Assembly: GCA_023381945.1 (NCBI GenBank)
Contig: JAMCQY010000386.1
Coordinates: 1 to 9,292, forward strand
DNA from: Deltaproteobacteria bacterium
Lineage (GTDB): Bacteria > Desulfobacterota > Desulfobaccia > Desulfobaccales > 0-14-0-80-60-11
Direction of reading: 5' to 3'
Length of the DNA stretch: 9,292 bases
Part shown: positions 1 to 6,813 of the stretch, piece by piece
Layout: each line of letters starts with the position of its first letter
How positions within the stretch are numbered: position 1 is the first letter of the stretch
The notes under the pieces: model-generated
The model's input: the letters and a program-made list of their open reading frames with translations, nothing else
What the model was told of the DNA's origin: nothing
The model's database searches: none
Program-made: the position numbers and the translations under genes

Positions 1-1
1 G

Positions 2-727
2 AAGCCAAGCCAGCGTCTGGAACCCCTCTTTTATTTTCACCGTGCCGGACCCTTAGGACAAATCTTTGCAGCGTATGCCAGCGCCAATCCCTGGGGGGAA
101 GTGGGTATTATCGGGTTGGGTACCGGGTCCATTGCTTCCTATGCCAAGCCGGGGCAGCATTTTACTTTTTATGAGATCGACCCAATGATGGAGCAGGTGG
201 CCCGGGAACGGGGTTATTTTACTTATTTGGAATATTGCCCGGCAAAAGTTAAGGTGGTTCTGGGTGATGCCCGTCTGTCATTGCAGGCGGCCCCTCCGGC
301 CCAATACAATCTGTTTATCCTCGACGCCTTCAGTTCTGATGCCATCCCTCTGCATCTTGTCACCCGGGAAGCCCTCGGCCTCTACCTGTCCAAACTAAAG
401 AACGAGGGGGTGCTGGCCTTTCATATCAGCAATCGTTATCTGGACCTGAAGCCGGTGTTGGCCAACCTGGCTCAGGATGCCGGGCTGGCCTGCCTGGTGC
501 AGGATGACCGCGATTTGACCGCGGCCGGGGATTTCAAGGTTGGCTCCATATGGGTGGTAATGGCCCGGCAGCCGCAGATTTTGGCCCCCCTGGCCGCCGA
601 TCACCGTTGGCAGCCTCTGCCGGGAAATGGCGCTCCCATGTGGACCGATGACTTTTCCAATATCTTAACCGTGTTCAACTGGCACCGCATTGATTTACAA
701 CAAAACCTCAAGTCCGTTTCGGAATGA
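2..727 (+). CDS. Spermidine-synthase-like methyltransferase domain protein, 3' part (start outside window)
   Basis: The reading frame is open from base 2, so the N-terminus is cut off by the window edge; the GTG at 101 is internal, because the codons before it (EPLFYFHRAGPLGQ) are typical family sequence. 241 residues are visible. Seen: the Rossmann SAM-binding loop GLGTGS (38-43), the acidic end of the next strand in YEIDP (D60), GDAR (88-91), LDAFSSDAIPLHL (about 107-119) and a C-terminal WTDDFSNIL (214-222). Known: this motif set belongs to spermidine-synthase-like proteins often fused behind a multi-spanning membrane domain. The DAFSSDAIP segment differs from the active site of true SpeE, so polyamine synthesis should not be assumed. 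A membrane half, if present, lies upstream. The gene ends with TGA and is followed by a hairpin and a fresh promoter, so it is probably not co-transcribed with ccsA-hemA. Substrate unknown. Confidence 0.85.
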   Translation, partial: KPSQRLEPLFYFHRAGPLGQIFAAYASANPWGEVGIIGLGTGSIASYAKPGQHFTFYEIDPMMEQVARERGYFTYLEYCPAKVKVVLGDARLSLQAAPPAQYNLFILDAFSSDAIPLHLVTREALGLYLSKLKNEGVLAFHISNRYLDLKPVLANLAQDAGLACLVQDDRDLTAAGDFKVGSIWVVMARQPQILAPLAADHRWQPLPGNGAPMWTDDFSNILTVFNWHRIDLQQNLKSVSE

Positions 728-728
728 G

Positions 729-754
729 AATCTCAGGAGGGGGTTTCTGAGATT
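729..754 (+). terminator. Hairpin after the methyltransferase gene, possible terminator
   Basis: AATCTCAG (729-736) pairs perfectly with CTGAGATT (747-754). A G-T pair and an A-T pair extend the stem to 10 bp, leaving a six-base G-rich loop. It starts two bases after the TGA of the upstream gene, which suits a transcript end, but no T tract follows, so it is not a canonical intrinsic terminator. The loop side carries AGGAGGGGG, a good Shine-Dalgarno match, so a translational role is an alternative. Confidence 0.35.
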
Positions 755-766
755 GGTGGATCCTTG

Positions 767-775
767 TGATATAAT
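767..775 (+). promoter_or_regulatory. Extended -10 promoter of ccsA-hemA
   Basis: TGaTATAAT at 767-775 is a perfect consensus -10 hexamer with the extended TG motif one base upstream. The region 16-18 bases upstream (about 746-753) has no good -35 match, which extended -10 promoters tolerate. The start of transcription would be near 782, giving a leader of about 25 nt before the ATG at 808. It is placed to drive the ccsA-hemA pair. Predicted from sequence only. Confidence 0.55.
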
Positions 776-807
776 AATTAGCTAGACCCTTGAATCTATT
801 AGCTCTT

Positions 808-1641
808 ATGACTGAATATCTGCTCTATCTTGCCCTGCTGGCCTATTTCGGCGCTACCGCTTTATGGCTGGCCTATTTCCTGGTTCAGTGGGAACCCCTA
901 ACCCGCGTTGGCGCCTGGACCATGGCCGCCGGCTTCGCTTGCCATACCCTGGTCCTCATAAGCCGCACCTGGGTTTACGGCTATCTGCCCGTAGCGGTGT
1001 TCGGCGGGGCCTTGCTGGTCTTCGATTGGGTCTTGGTAGCCGCCTTTCTGCTCTTCAATTGGCGCTTTCCCATCCGGGTCCTGGGGGCCCTGGTGGGGCC
1101 TCTGGCGGCCTTGATGATTTACGGAGCCATTGTCTTGCCCCAGGGCGAAGCCGGGGCTGTTTCCCCCTTGTTGCAAGGCTTCTGGTTGGCGACCCATATT
1201 CTTCTGGCCCTGGCGGGCTTTGCCGCCCTTACTCTGAACTGCCTGGGCGGCGTCTTTTATCTGATCCAGGAGCGCCAGCTTAAGGCCAAGCGCTTCGGCT
1301 TTTTTTACCGGCGGCTGCCGTCCTTGAAACAATTGGACACCCTGAATTACTGGTGCCTCACCATCGGTTTTCCGCTGCTCACCCTTGGTATGATCACCGG
1401 TTCCCTGTACGCCCAGCACACCTTGGGGCGCATCTGGTCCTGGGATCCCAAGGAAATCCTGACCCTGTTCGCCTGGCTGATCTACGCAGTGCTGCTGCAT
1501 GAACGCCTCGCGGTGGGCTGGCGCGGGCGGCGCGCCGCCTGGCTGGCCATCTTGGGCTTTATGGTGCTGTTCATTACCTTTGTGGGCGCTAACCTGTGGA
1601 TGTCGGGTTACCACAATTTCTCCAAGTTCGTTCAACCATGA
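808..1641 (+). CDS. ccsA: CcsA/HemX-type cytochrome c assembly membrane protein
   Basis: A 277-residue, very hydrophobic protein with about eight predicted membrane segments. The diagnostic feature is the tryptophan-rich haem-handling motif IWSWDPKE (209-216) followed by a membrane helix, the signature of the CcmC/CcsA family. Histidines at 46, 130, 204, 231 and 269 lie where family members place haem ligands or near helix ends; I infer this from position only. The C-terminal LWMSGYHNF resembles the usual end of HemX/CcsA proteins. Role: transfer of haem across the cytoplasmic membrane for c-type cytochrome maturation, or, as proposed for HemX next to hemA, control of HemA level. Its overlap with hemA fits either. 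Start: TTG at 790 would add six residues, and neither start has a Shine-Dalgarno sequence; I chose ATG 808. No resB partner is visible. Confidence 0.87.
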   Translation: MTEYLLYLALLAYFGATALWLAYFLVQWEPLTRVGAWTMAAGFACHTLVLISRTWVYGYLPVAVFGGALLVFDWVLVAAFLLFNWRFPIRVLGALVGPLAALMIYGAIVLPQGEAGAVSPLLQGFWLATHILLALAGFAALTLNCLGGVFYLIQERQLKAKRFGFFYRRLPSLKQLDTLNYWCLTIGFPLLTLGMITGSLYAQHTLGRIWSWDPKEILTLFAWLIYAVLLHERLAVGWRGRRAAWLAILGFMVLFITFVGANLWMSGYHNFSKFVQP

Positions 1642-2936
1642 ATCTCCTGCTAGTCGGCGTCAATCATAAGACTGCCTCGGTAGAATTACGGGAAAAACTG
1701 GCCGCCCTCATCCCGGATCTGCGCCAGGCCTACCAGAGCCTCAAGGACTTCCCGGAACTGGCGGAGATCATCCTCTACAGCACCTGCAACCGGGTGGAGC
1801 TGCTTTGCGTGGCGAAGGATTCGGAGCCGGCCGAGGCGCGTCTGCGCACCTTCCTCTCCGGGGTCCCGGAGATCTCGCCCGAAACCCTGGCGGCCTCCTT
1901 TTACGTGCACCGAGGGACCGAAGCGGTGCATCATGTCTTCCGGGTGGCGGCCAGCCTGGACTCCATGGTGTTGGGCGAGCCCCAGATTCTGGGGCAGATC
2001 AAAGAGGCCTACCGTCAGGCTACCCAGCAGCAGGCCACCGGCCCCATCCTGAACCGGCTGCTGCACAAGACCTTTTCGGTAGCCAAACGGGTGCGTACCG
2101 AGACCGGCATCGGCGACCACGCCGTCAGCGTCAGCTATGCCGCCGTCAGCCTGGCCCGGAAGATCTTCGGCGAACTGGCCGGCATGATGGTGCTGCTGGT
2201 GGGCGCCGGCGAGATGGCCGAACTGGCCCTGGAACACCTCCAATCCCAGAAAGTGGGCGGCATCATCGTGGCCAACCGCACCCTGGAGCGGGGCCTGCGC
2301 CTGGCCGAACGCTTCCGGGGCGAGGCCGTTTCCCTCGAGGAATTGGAGACCCAGCTGCTGCGGGCCGACATCATCATCAGTTCCACCGGCTCCCCAAACT
2401 ATCTCCTGAGGCGGGACCAGTTGCGGGCCGCCATGCGCCGCCGCAAGCAACGCCCCTTGTTCCTCATCGACATCGCCGTGCCCCGGGACCTGGACCCAGC
2501 CATCAACGATCTGGACAACGTCTATCTCTACAATATCGACGACCTGCAGGAAGTGGTGGAACAGGGCTGGCAGCGCCGCCAGCAGGAGGCGGCCCGGGCC
2601 GAGCGCCTGGTGAACGCCGAAACCCTGAAATTTCAGGAATGGCTTCAAACCCTGGAGGTCTATCCCACCATCATCGCCCTCAAGGAGAAGGCCGCGGCCA
2701 TCTGCGACGCGGAGCTCCAAAAGACTTTGAACCATTTGGGCCCGGTCAACGAGGAGCAGCGCCGGCATCTTTCGGTGCTGCTGGGCTCCGTCACTCAGAA
2801 GCTGCTCCATGATCCCATCATTTTCCTCAAACGCGACCACAGTATGAAGAAAAGCCCCCACCAGGAACTGAACCTGGTGCGGCGGCTGTTCAACCTGGAC
2901 CTGGAACGGGAGACGGAAGAACCGGAAGAGGAATAG
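1638..2936 (+). CDS. hemA: Glutamyl-tRNA reductase
   Basis: Reduces glutamyl-tRNA(Glu) with NADPH to glutamate-1-semialdehyde, the committed step of the C5 route to 5-aminolevulinate and haem; cytoplasmic. At 432 residues it has full family length. Catalytic domain: VGVNHKTASVELREK near the start, YSTCNRVE with the nucleophile Cys50, and GEPQILGQIKEAY (113-125). NADPH domain: LLVGAGEMAE (186-195), ANRTLERG, ISSTGSPNY, then LIDIAVPRDLDP (276-287) and YLYNIDDL. A C-terminal dimerisation helix region follows, ending in an acidic tail. The start is ATG 1638, whose ATGA overlaps the ccsA stop, so translational coupling is likely; a longer reading from 1596 would only add ccsA sequence in another frame. 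HemA usually works with HemL, which is not in the window, nor are hemC or hemB. Nothing broken or missing. Confidence 0.97.
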   Translation: MNLLLVGVNHKTASVELREKLAALIPDLRQAYQSLKDFPELAEIILYSTCNRVELLCVAKDSEPAEARLRTFLSGVPEISPETLAASFYVHRGTEAVHHVFRVAASLDSMVLGEPQILGQIKEAYRQATQQQATGPILNRLLHKTFSVAKRVRTETGIGDHAVSVSYAAVSLARKIFGELAGMMVLLVGAGEMAELALEHLQSQKVGGIIVANRTLERGLRLAERFRGEAVSLEELETQLLRADIIISSTGSPNYLLRRDQLRAAMRRRKQRPLFLIDIAVPRDLDPAINDLDNVYLYNIDDLQEVVEQGWQRRQQEAARAERLVNAETLKFQEWLQTLEVYPTIIALKEKAAAICDAELQKTLNHLGPVNEEQRRHLSVLLGSVTQKLLHDPIIFLKRDHSMKKSPHQELNLVRRLFNLDLERETEEPEEE

Positions 2937-2951
2937 TGGTCAATCCATCTC

Positions 2952-2980
2952 TTGACCCGGTCTTGCCCTACTGTTATCCT
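2952..2980 (+). promoter_or_regulatory. Candidate promoter of the restriction-modification gene
   Basis: TTGACC (2952-2957, five of six -35 consensus bases) is followed by a 17-base spacer and TGtTATCCT (extended -10 with hexamer TATCCT at 2975-2980, four of six). Transcription would begin near 2987, about 68 nt ahead of the ATG at 3055. It lies just after the hemA stop, and no clear terminator separates hemA from it. Its 17-base spacing and TG motif make it better than a chance match, but it is unproven. Confidence 0.5.
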
Positions 2981-3016
2981 TGAGTTGTAGTGTAGGGCCT
3001 AATTAAAAGGGTTTTA

Positions 3017-3050
3017 TCCGGAATGAAAAAAGCGGGAAGCATTTCGGAGG
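3017..3050 (+). promoter_or_regulatory. Leader hairpin overlapping the ribosome-binding site
   Basis: TCCGGAATG (3017-3025) can pair with CATTTCGGA (3040-3048) in a nine-pair stem containing one G-T pair and a 14-base A/G-rich loop. The right arm covers the first three bases of the Shine-Dalgarno GGAGG (3046-3050), which sits four bases before the ATG. Folding would mask the ribosome site and lower translation of the restriction-modification protein. The pairing is seen; the regulatory role is inference. Confidence 0.35.
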
Positions 3051-3054
3051 CCGG

Positions 3055-6000
3055 ATGACATTCGAAAAAAACATCGAAAAGTTGATTCATGACAGTTCAA
3101 CGGCCCTTTCCCAGGAAATGAAAAATATAGTTGGGTGGGCCAAATCTGAAGAAGACGTTCGCCATGAGTGCAATAAATTAATAGATGATTTCCTTAAAAA
3201 AGCCGAAATTAAGGTCAAAGGGCGGCATGAATATGGCTTAGCAGGTGGGCGGATTGATTCAAAATATGGCGGGGTGATCATCGAATATAAAGACTCAAAG
3301 GGAGTTGGCAAGATTGGGGCTGACCCTAATTCACCGGGTGCTAAGGCTATCGTTCAACAGATCAAACAGCGCTTTATAGATTTTAAAAAAGAAGAAAAAA
3401 TCGCCTCGGAGAGACTTTTCGGAGTGGGCTGCGATGGAAATAACCTCATCTTTGTTCGCTATCGGAGTAATAAATTTGAAGTAGAAAACCCTCACCCTGC
3501 CACACCTCACACGGTGGAAAGACTTCTGCGAGCATTGGTCTCTCTGGGGGCGAAGGGGAAGTCTTTCACGCCTGACCATCTAGTAGGTGATTTTGGAGCA
3601 GAAAGCAACCTTGCAGAAAAGTATATCCGCGTAATCTATCAAGTAATAACGCAGACTAAAAGTAAGAAAACCCTTACCTTTTTTGATCAATGGAAAATAC
3701 TTTTCGGGGAAGTATGCGGTTATGATGTTGAGGGCAGTAATGAAAAAATAAATACGCTCGCCGGGCATTATGGTATTTCTGAGGCAAAACCGGCTGAATT
3801 GCTATTTTCTGTTCATTCCTACTATGCCCTCTTTATGAAATTCCTTGCCGCCGAGATCGCCTCATCGTTTTCCCCGCTTGGGGTTTCGATAATTAAGAAA
3901 TGTGCCGGTGCTCCTACGTCTGAAAAACTAAAGCATGAAATGGAGTTTATCGAGCAGGGGGGCATCTGGTCGCAACTGGGTATCACGAACTTCCTTGAAG
4001 GTGACATATTCTCTTGGTATTTAGACGCTTGGGACGAACATTTGGCCGAATTGGTTAAGAATCTCTTAAATACGTTAGATCAATATGACCCAACTACTCT
4101 CAGTGTCGAGCCTGCCGAAAGTCGTGACCTGCTAAAAAAACTTTATCAAGAGCTCTTCCCCAAAAAAGTTCGTCATGACCTGGGCGAGTATTATACTCCC
4201 GATTGGTTAGCGGAACACGTCTTGAACGAAATCGGCTATGACGGCGACCCCGACAAGCGCTTACTTGATCCTGCTTGCGGCTCCGGCACTTTTTTAGTGA
4301 TGACAATAAATCGGATTAAGGCATGGTTTGAGGAGCACCGCCATGCCTGTGGTTTTGGAGAGGCTGAACTTGTAGATAAAATTCTTAAGAATATTATTGG
4401 GTTTGACCTCAATCCCCTGGCAGTCATGGCGGCTCGAACCAACTATCTAATGGCAATTCGTGATCTTCTTAAATTTGCTTCAGGCGTTGAAATCCCGGTT
4501 TATTTGTGTGACTCCGTCTTGACCCCCATGGCATACGGAGATTTGTTCATCGGCGCTCATGGGAAAGCCATGAAAATAAAGACCTCGGCGGGAGATTTTA
4601 ATATCCCGGTGGATATTGCCACCTCTCGCACACTAATTAATAAGTATGCCGATACCATGGAATTTTGCGTGCGTCACCGTTATGGGGGGGAGGAATTTAT
4701 CCAGCGTTGTCAAGGAGAGAACCTACCTATAGATGGGAGACAATTGCATCTCGAACTTTATGATAAACTTCAATTACTCAATAATAATAATCAAAATGGC
4801 ATTTGGGCTCGTATAATTAAAAACGCCTTTGCGCCTTTATTTGTAGGAAAAGTTGATTATATAGCCGGGAATCCGCCTTGGGTTTCTTACGAAAATTTGC
4901 CATCTTCTTATCGAGAAGATACGGCCGCCATCTGGGATAAATATAAACTTTTTCCCAAGGGGGGCTGGAGAGCCCGATTTGCCAAAGGAAACACCGATCT
5001 GGCCATGATTTTCACTTATGCCGCCATGGACAATTTTCTCAAGGAGACCGGGAAACTTGGCTTTGTCATTAACCAAAGTGTTTTTCAGTCAAAAGATGCG
5101 GGAGTAGGGTTCAGAAGATTTCAAATCTCGTGGTTTAAAAGAATAGAAATTCACCGGGTGGATGATTTAACTGTTGTTCAACCTTTTGAGGGTGCGACCA
5201 ATCGAACTGCCACCATCATTGCCAGCTTGTCAAAGAGGGCTACCCAATACCCGGTTCCGTATATTGTCTGGAAAAAGCAATCAAGAATTACTCCATTAAG
5301 CGATCAGCCCCTTGATCAAGTTAAGTTGATTACAAGCCGCTTTCAGAGAAACGCTTATCCCGTTGCCAGTCTTGAAAGCCCCTGGATAATCTTGCCGGCC
5401 AAGGTGGAAAAGGCGACGGTTGATAAGGTTCAAAATGGAAAACAATCTTATCGCGCCTGGAAAGGATGCGATACCCGGGGCGGCAACGGCATCTTTTGGT
5501 TGGAAGTTCTCAAGTCCAAGCCAAATTTGATTTTTGCCAGAAACACCACCGAGTTTTCTAAGGATAAGACCATCCCCGAAAAACAGTGGGGATTTGAGAG
5601 TGGCTTAATTTATCCTTTGTTAAGAGGACGTGATACGGAACGGTGGAAATGCTCGCCCCAGTTCGCCATAGTCTTCCCGCACCAAGGTGATGCGGCTATT
5701 GAGGAACAGACTTTAAAAAGAAAATATCCGAAAACCTATGCTTATTTCCATGAAATGCGGGAATATTTGTCTCGACGAAAGATGTACGATTTATCCAGGA
5801 AGGAGTTGGACTTCTATGCCCTTTTTGAAACCGGAGATTTTCTGCTATCGCCGTATAAAGTGGTATTTAAAGAAATTGCTCAAGGATTGACTAGCGCAGT
5901 TTTGGGCTCGCATTCCCTTAATTATGTCAAGAATAACGTGGTGATTCCGGACCATAAATTAATGCTGGTCCCCTTTGAAAAAAAGGACGCGGCGCATTAT

Positions 6001-6315
6001 CTCTGTGCTGTTTTGAACTCTGCAATCGCTCGATTTATTGTTAAAACTTACACCTTGAGCACTCAAATTTCCACGCACATTCTCGAATACCTTAAAATGC
6101 CCCAATTTGATGAGCAAAATAAACTTCACATGGATTTGTCGAATCTTTCTGAACAATGCCACGAAGCTGCGCTTAAAAATAAAACAGAAACGATTGCAGC
6201 ATTAGAAATGAAAATTGACAAAGTTGGTGCAGGATTATGGGGAATAGACGACAAAGAGTTGGAGAGGATACAGGAAGCGCTTAAAGAGATGGAAATAAGT
6301 AGCGTGTCAGGTTAA
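3055..6315 (+). CDS. Type IIG-like restriction-modification enzyme (nuclease plus N6-adenine methyltransferase plus target recognition)
   Basis: A single 1086-residue chain with three parts. Residues 1-180: a nuclease-like domain with GRID (D68) and VIIEYKD (E77, K79), the D...ExK pattern of PD-(D/E)XK endonucleases. About 185-375: a mostly helical linker. About 375-740: a gamma-type N6-adenine methyltransferase with LGEYYTPDWLAEHVL (376-390, motif X), LLDPACGSGTF (403-413, SAM loop), IIGFDLNPLAV (447-457) and catalytic NPPW (606-609). From 740: target-recognition region with LLRGRDTERW (855-864), common in this class. Known: type IIG enzymes use one polypeptide to recognise, methylate one strand and cut near the site. 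Start: ATG 3055 with GGAGG four bases upstream. No separate specificity, restriction or controller gene adjoins it. Much more AT-rich than both neighbours, so horizontally acquired. The insert between motifs I and IV contains NNNNQ from an AAT triplet run at 4780-4791. A BREX PglX-type methylase is less likely given the N-terminal nuclease motif. Recognition site unknown. Confidence 0.88.
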   Translation: MTFEKNIEKLIHDSSTALSQEMKNIVGWAKSEEDVRHECNKLIDDFLKKAEIKVKGRHEYGLAGGRIDSKYGGVIIEYKDSKGVGKIGADPNSPGAKAIVQQIKQRFIDFKKEEKIASERLFGVGCDGNNLIFVRYRSNKFEVENPHPATPHTVERLLRALVSLGAKGKSFTPDHLVGDFGAESNLAEKYIRVIYQVITQTKSKKTLTFFDQWKILFGEVCGYDVEGSNEKINTLAGHYGISEAKPAELLFSVHSYYALFMKFLAAEIASSFSPLGVSIIKKCAGAPTSEKLKHEMEFIEQGGIWSQLGITNFLEGDIFSWYLDAWDEHLAELVKNLLNTLDQYDPTTLSVEPAESRDLLKKLYQELFPKKVRHDLGEYYTPDWLAEHVLNEIGYDGDPDKRLLDPACGSGTFLVMTINRIKAWFEEHRHACGFGEAELVDKILKNIIGFDLNPLAVMAARTNYLMAIRDLLKFASGVEIPVYLCDSVLTPMAYGDLFIGAHGKAMKIKTSAGDFNIPVDIATSRTLINKYADTMEFCVRHRYGGEEFIQRCQGENLPIDGRQLHLELYDKLQLLNNNNQNGIWARIIKNAFAPLFVGKVDYIAGNPPWVSYENLPSSYREDTAAIWDKYKLFPKGGWRARFAKGNTDLAMIFTYAAMDNFLKETGKLGFVINQSVFQSKDAGVGFRRFQISWFKRIEIHRVDDLTVVQPFEGATNRTATIIASLSKRATQYPVPYIVWKKQSRITPLSDQPLDQVKLITSRFQRNAYPVASLESPWIILPAKVEKATVDKVQNGKQSYRAWKGCDTRGGNGIFWLEVLKSKPNLIFARNTTEFSKDKTIPEKQWGFESGLIYPLLRGRDTERWKCSPQFAIVFPHQGDAAIEEQTLKRKYPKTYAYFHEMREYLSRRKMYDLSRKELDFYALFETGDFLLSPYKVVFKEIAQGLTSAVLGSHSLNYVKNNVVIPDHKLMLVPFEKKDAAHYLCAVLNSAIARFIVKTYTLSTQISTHILEYLKMPQFDEQNKLHMDLSNLSEQCHEAALKNKTETIAALEMKIDKVGAGLWGIDDKELERIQEALKEMEISSVSG

Positions 6316-6341
6316 TCCCAACCCCCCATTCGAGGCCAGAC

Positions 6342-6731
6342 ATGACCAAAGTCATCGATATAGAAGACCGCATCAAGCTCGAACAGAAAAAAAAGGCGCG
6401 GGTGGACAAGGCCAAGAAGACTGAAGCGGTGCGCAAGGTGGTGCAGTGCACCCGCTGCATGGCCCGTTGCGCCCGCTGCGGCATCCAATTCGACACCACC
6501 GAGATGTACAAACGCTATTCCGGGCCTTTTCGGCTGTGCGCCTTTTGCCAGGAAGAGTATGAGGACTTTCTGCGGATCACCGAAACAGGCCAGGAGAGCC
6601 CTTACTACTGGCACAACCGCGAGTGGGTGGCCCTGTGGCAGACCTGGGTCGATTACCAGAAGGCCATGAAGGTTTACGGCGAATCTCCGGAATTTATTGA
6701 TCTGGTGCGGGAAGTGGAAATGGATAGATAG
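6342..6731 (+). CDS. Small zinc-ribbon-like conserved hypothetical protein
   Basis: 129 residues, soluble, no signal peptide. Residues 1-32 are a highly charged, probably helical lysine-rich segment. Six cysteines follow: C36-x2-C39, C43-x2-C46 and C66-x2-C69, three CxxC knuckles able to hold one Zn in a ribbon with a pair to spare. The C-terminal half is rich in aromatic residues (YYWHNREWVALWQTWVDY, about 88-105). The start ATG 6342 has GAGG (6332-6335) six bases upstream. Base composition returns abruptly to the high-GC housekeeping type, so this is native chromosome and the restriction-modification gene was probably inserted between hemA and this gene. I recognise no named family. A nucleic-acid-binding or protein-binding role is possible from the basic N-terminus and Zn knuckles, but is inference. 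Confidence 0.8.
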   Translation: MTKVIDIEDRIKLEQKKKARVDKAKKTEAVRKVVQCTRCMARCARCGIQFDTTEMYKRYSGPFRLCAFCQEEYEDFLRITETGQESPYYWHNREWVALWQTWVDYQKAMKVYGESPEFIDLVREVEMDR

Positions 6732-6734
6732 TGG

Positions 6735-6810
6735 CCAGTAGCCAGTAGTCAATTTTAAAAAAATTCCGCGAGCTTTTCATTTACTGACTCCTGACCACTG
6801 GCTACTGACT
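6735..6810. repeat. REP-like inverted repeat built from CCAGTAG units between convergent genes
   Basis: CAGTAGCCAGTAGTCA (6736-6751) is the inverse complement of TGACCACTGGCTACTG (6792-6807) with one mismatch in 16 and a 40-base AT-rich centre. The left arm is itself a tandem CCAGTAG CCAGTAG (6735-6748); on the right, TACTGACT occurs twice (6782-6789 and 6803-6810). The element fills almost exactly the gap between the stop codons of the 129-residue gene and the opposing 81-residue gene, so it could fold as a cruciform or RNA hairpin and end transcription from both sides. It resembles dispersed REP or miniature-element repeats; copy number cannot be judged from one copy. Confidence 0.7.
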
Positions 6811-6813
6811 ATT

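Noticed and set aside
898..1635. Minus-strand frame of 245 codons opposite ccsA, and a plus-strand frame at 864-1283
   Set aside because: Both are out-of-frame shadows of the CcsA membrane protein, low-complexity and without motifs or ribosome sites that compete with it.
1686..2861. Long minus-strand frame of 391 codons opposite hemA
   Set aside because: It is antisense to a gene with every glutamyl-tRNA reductase motif. Its product is rich in Gly, Gln and His with no domain, as expected from the complement of high-GC codons.
4780..4791. (AAT)4 run in the restriction-modification gene, considered as a phase-variable repeat
   Set aside because: It is a triplet repeat, so length changes keep the frame, and it is short; on-off switching is not expected.
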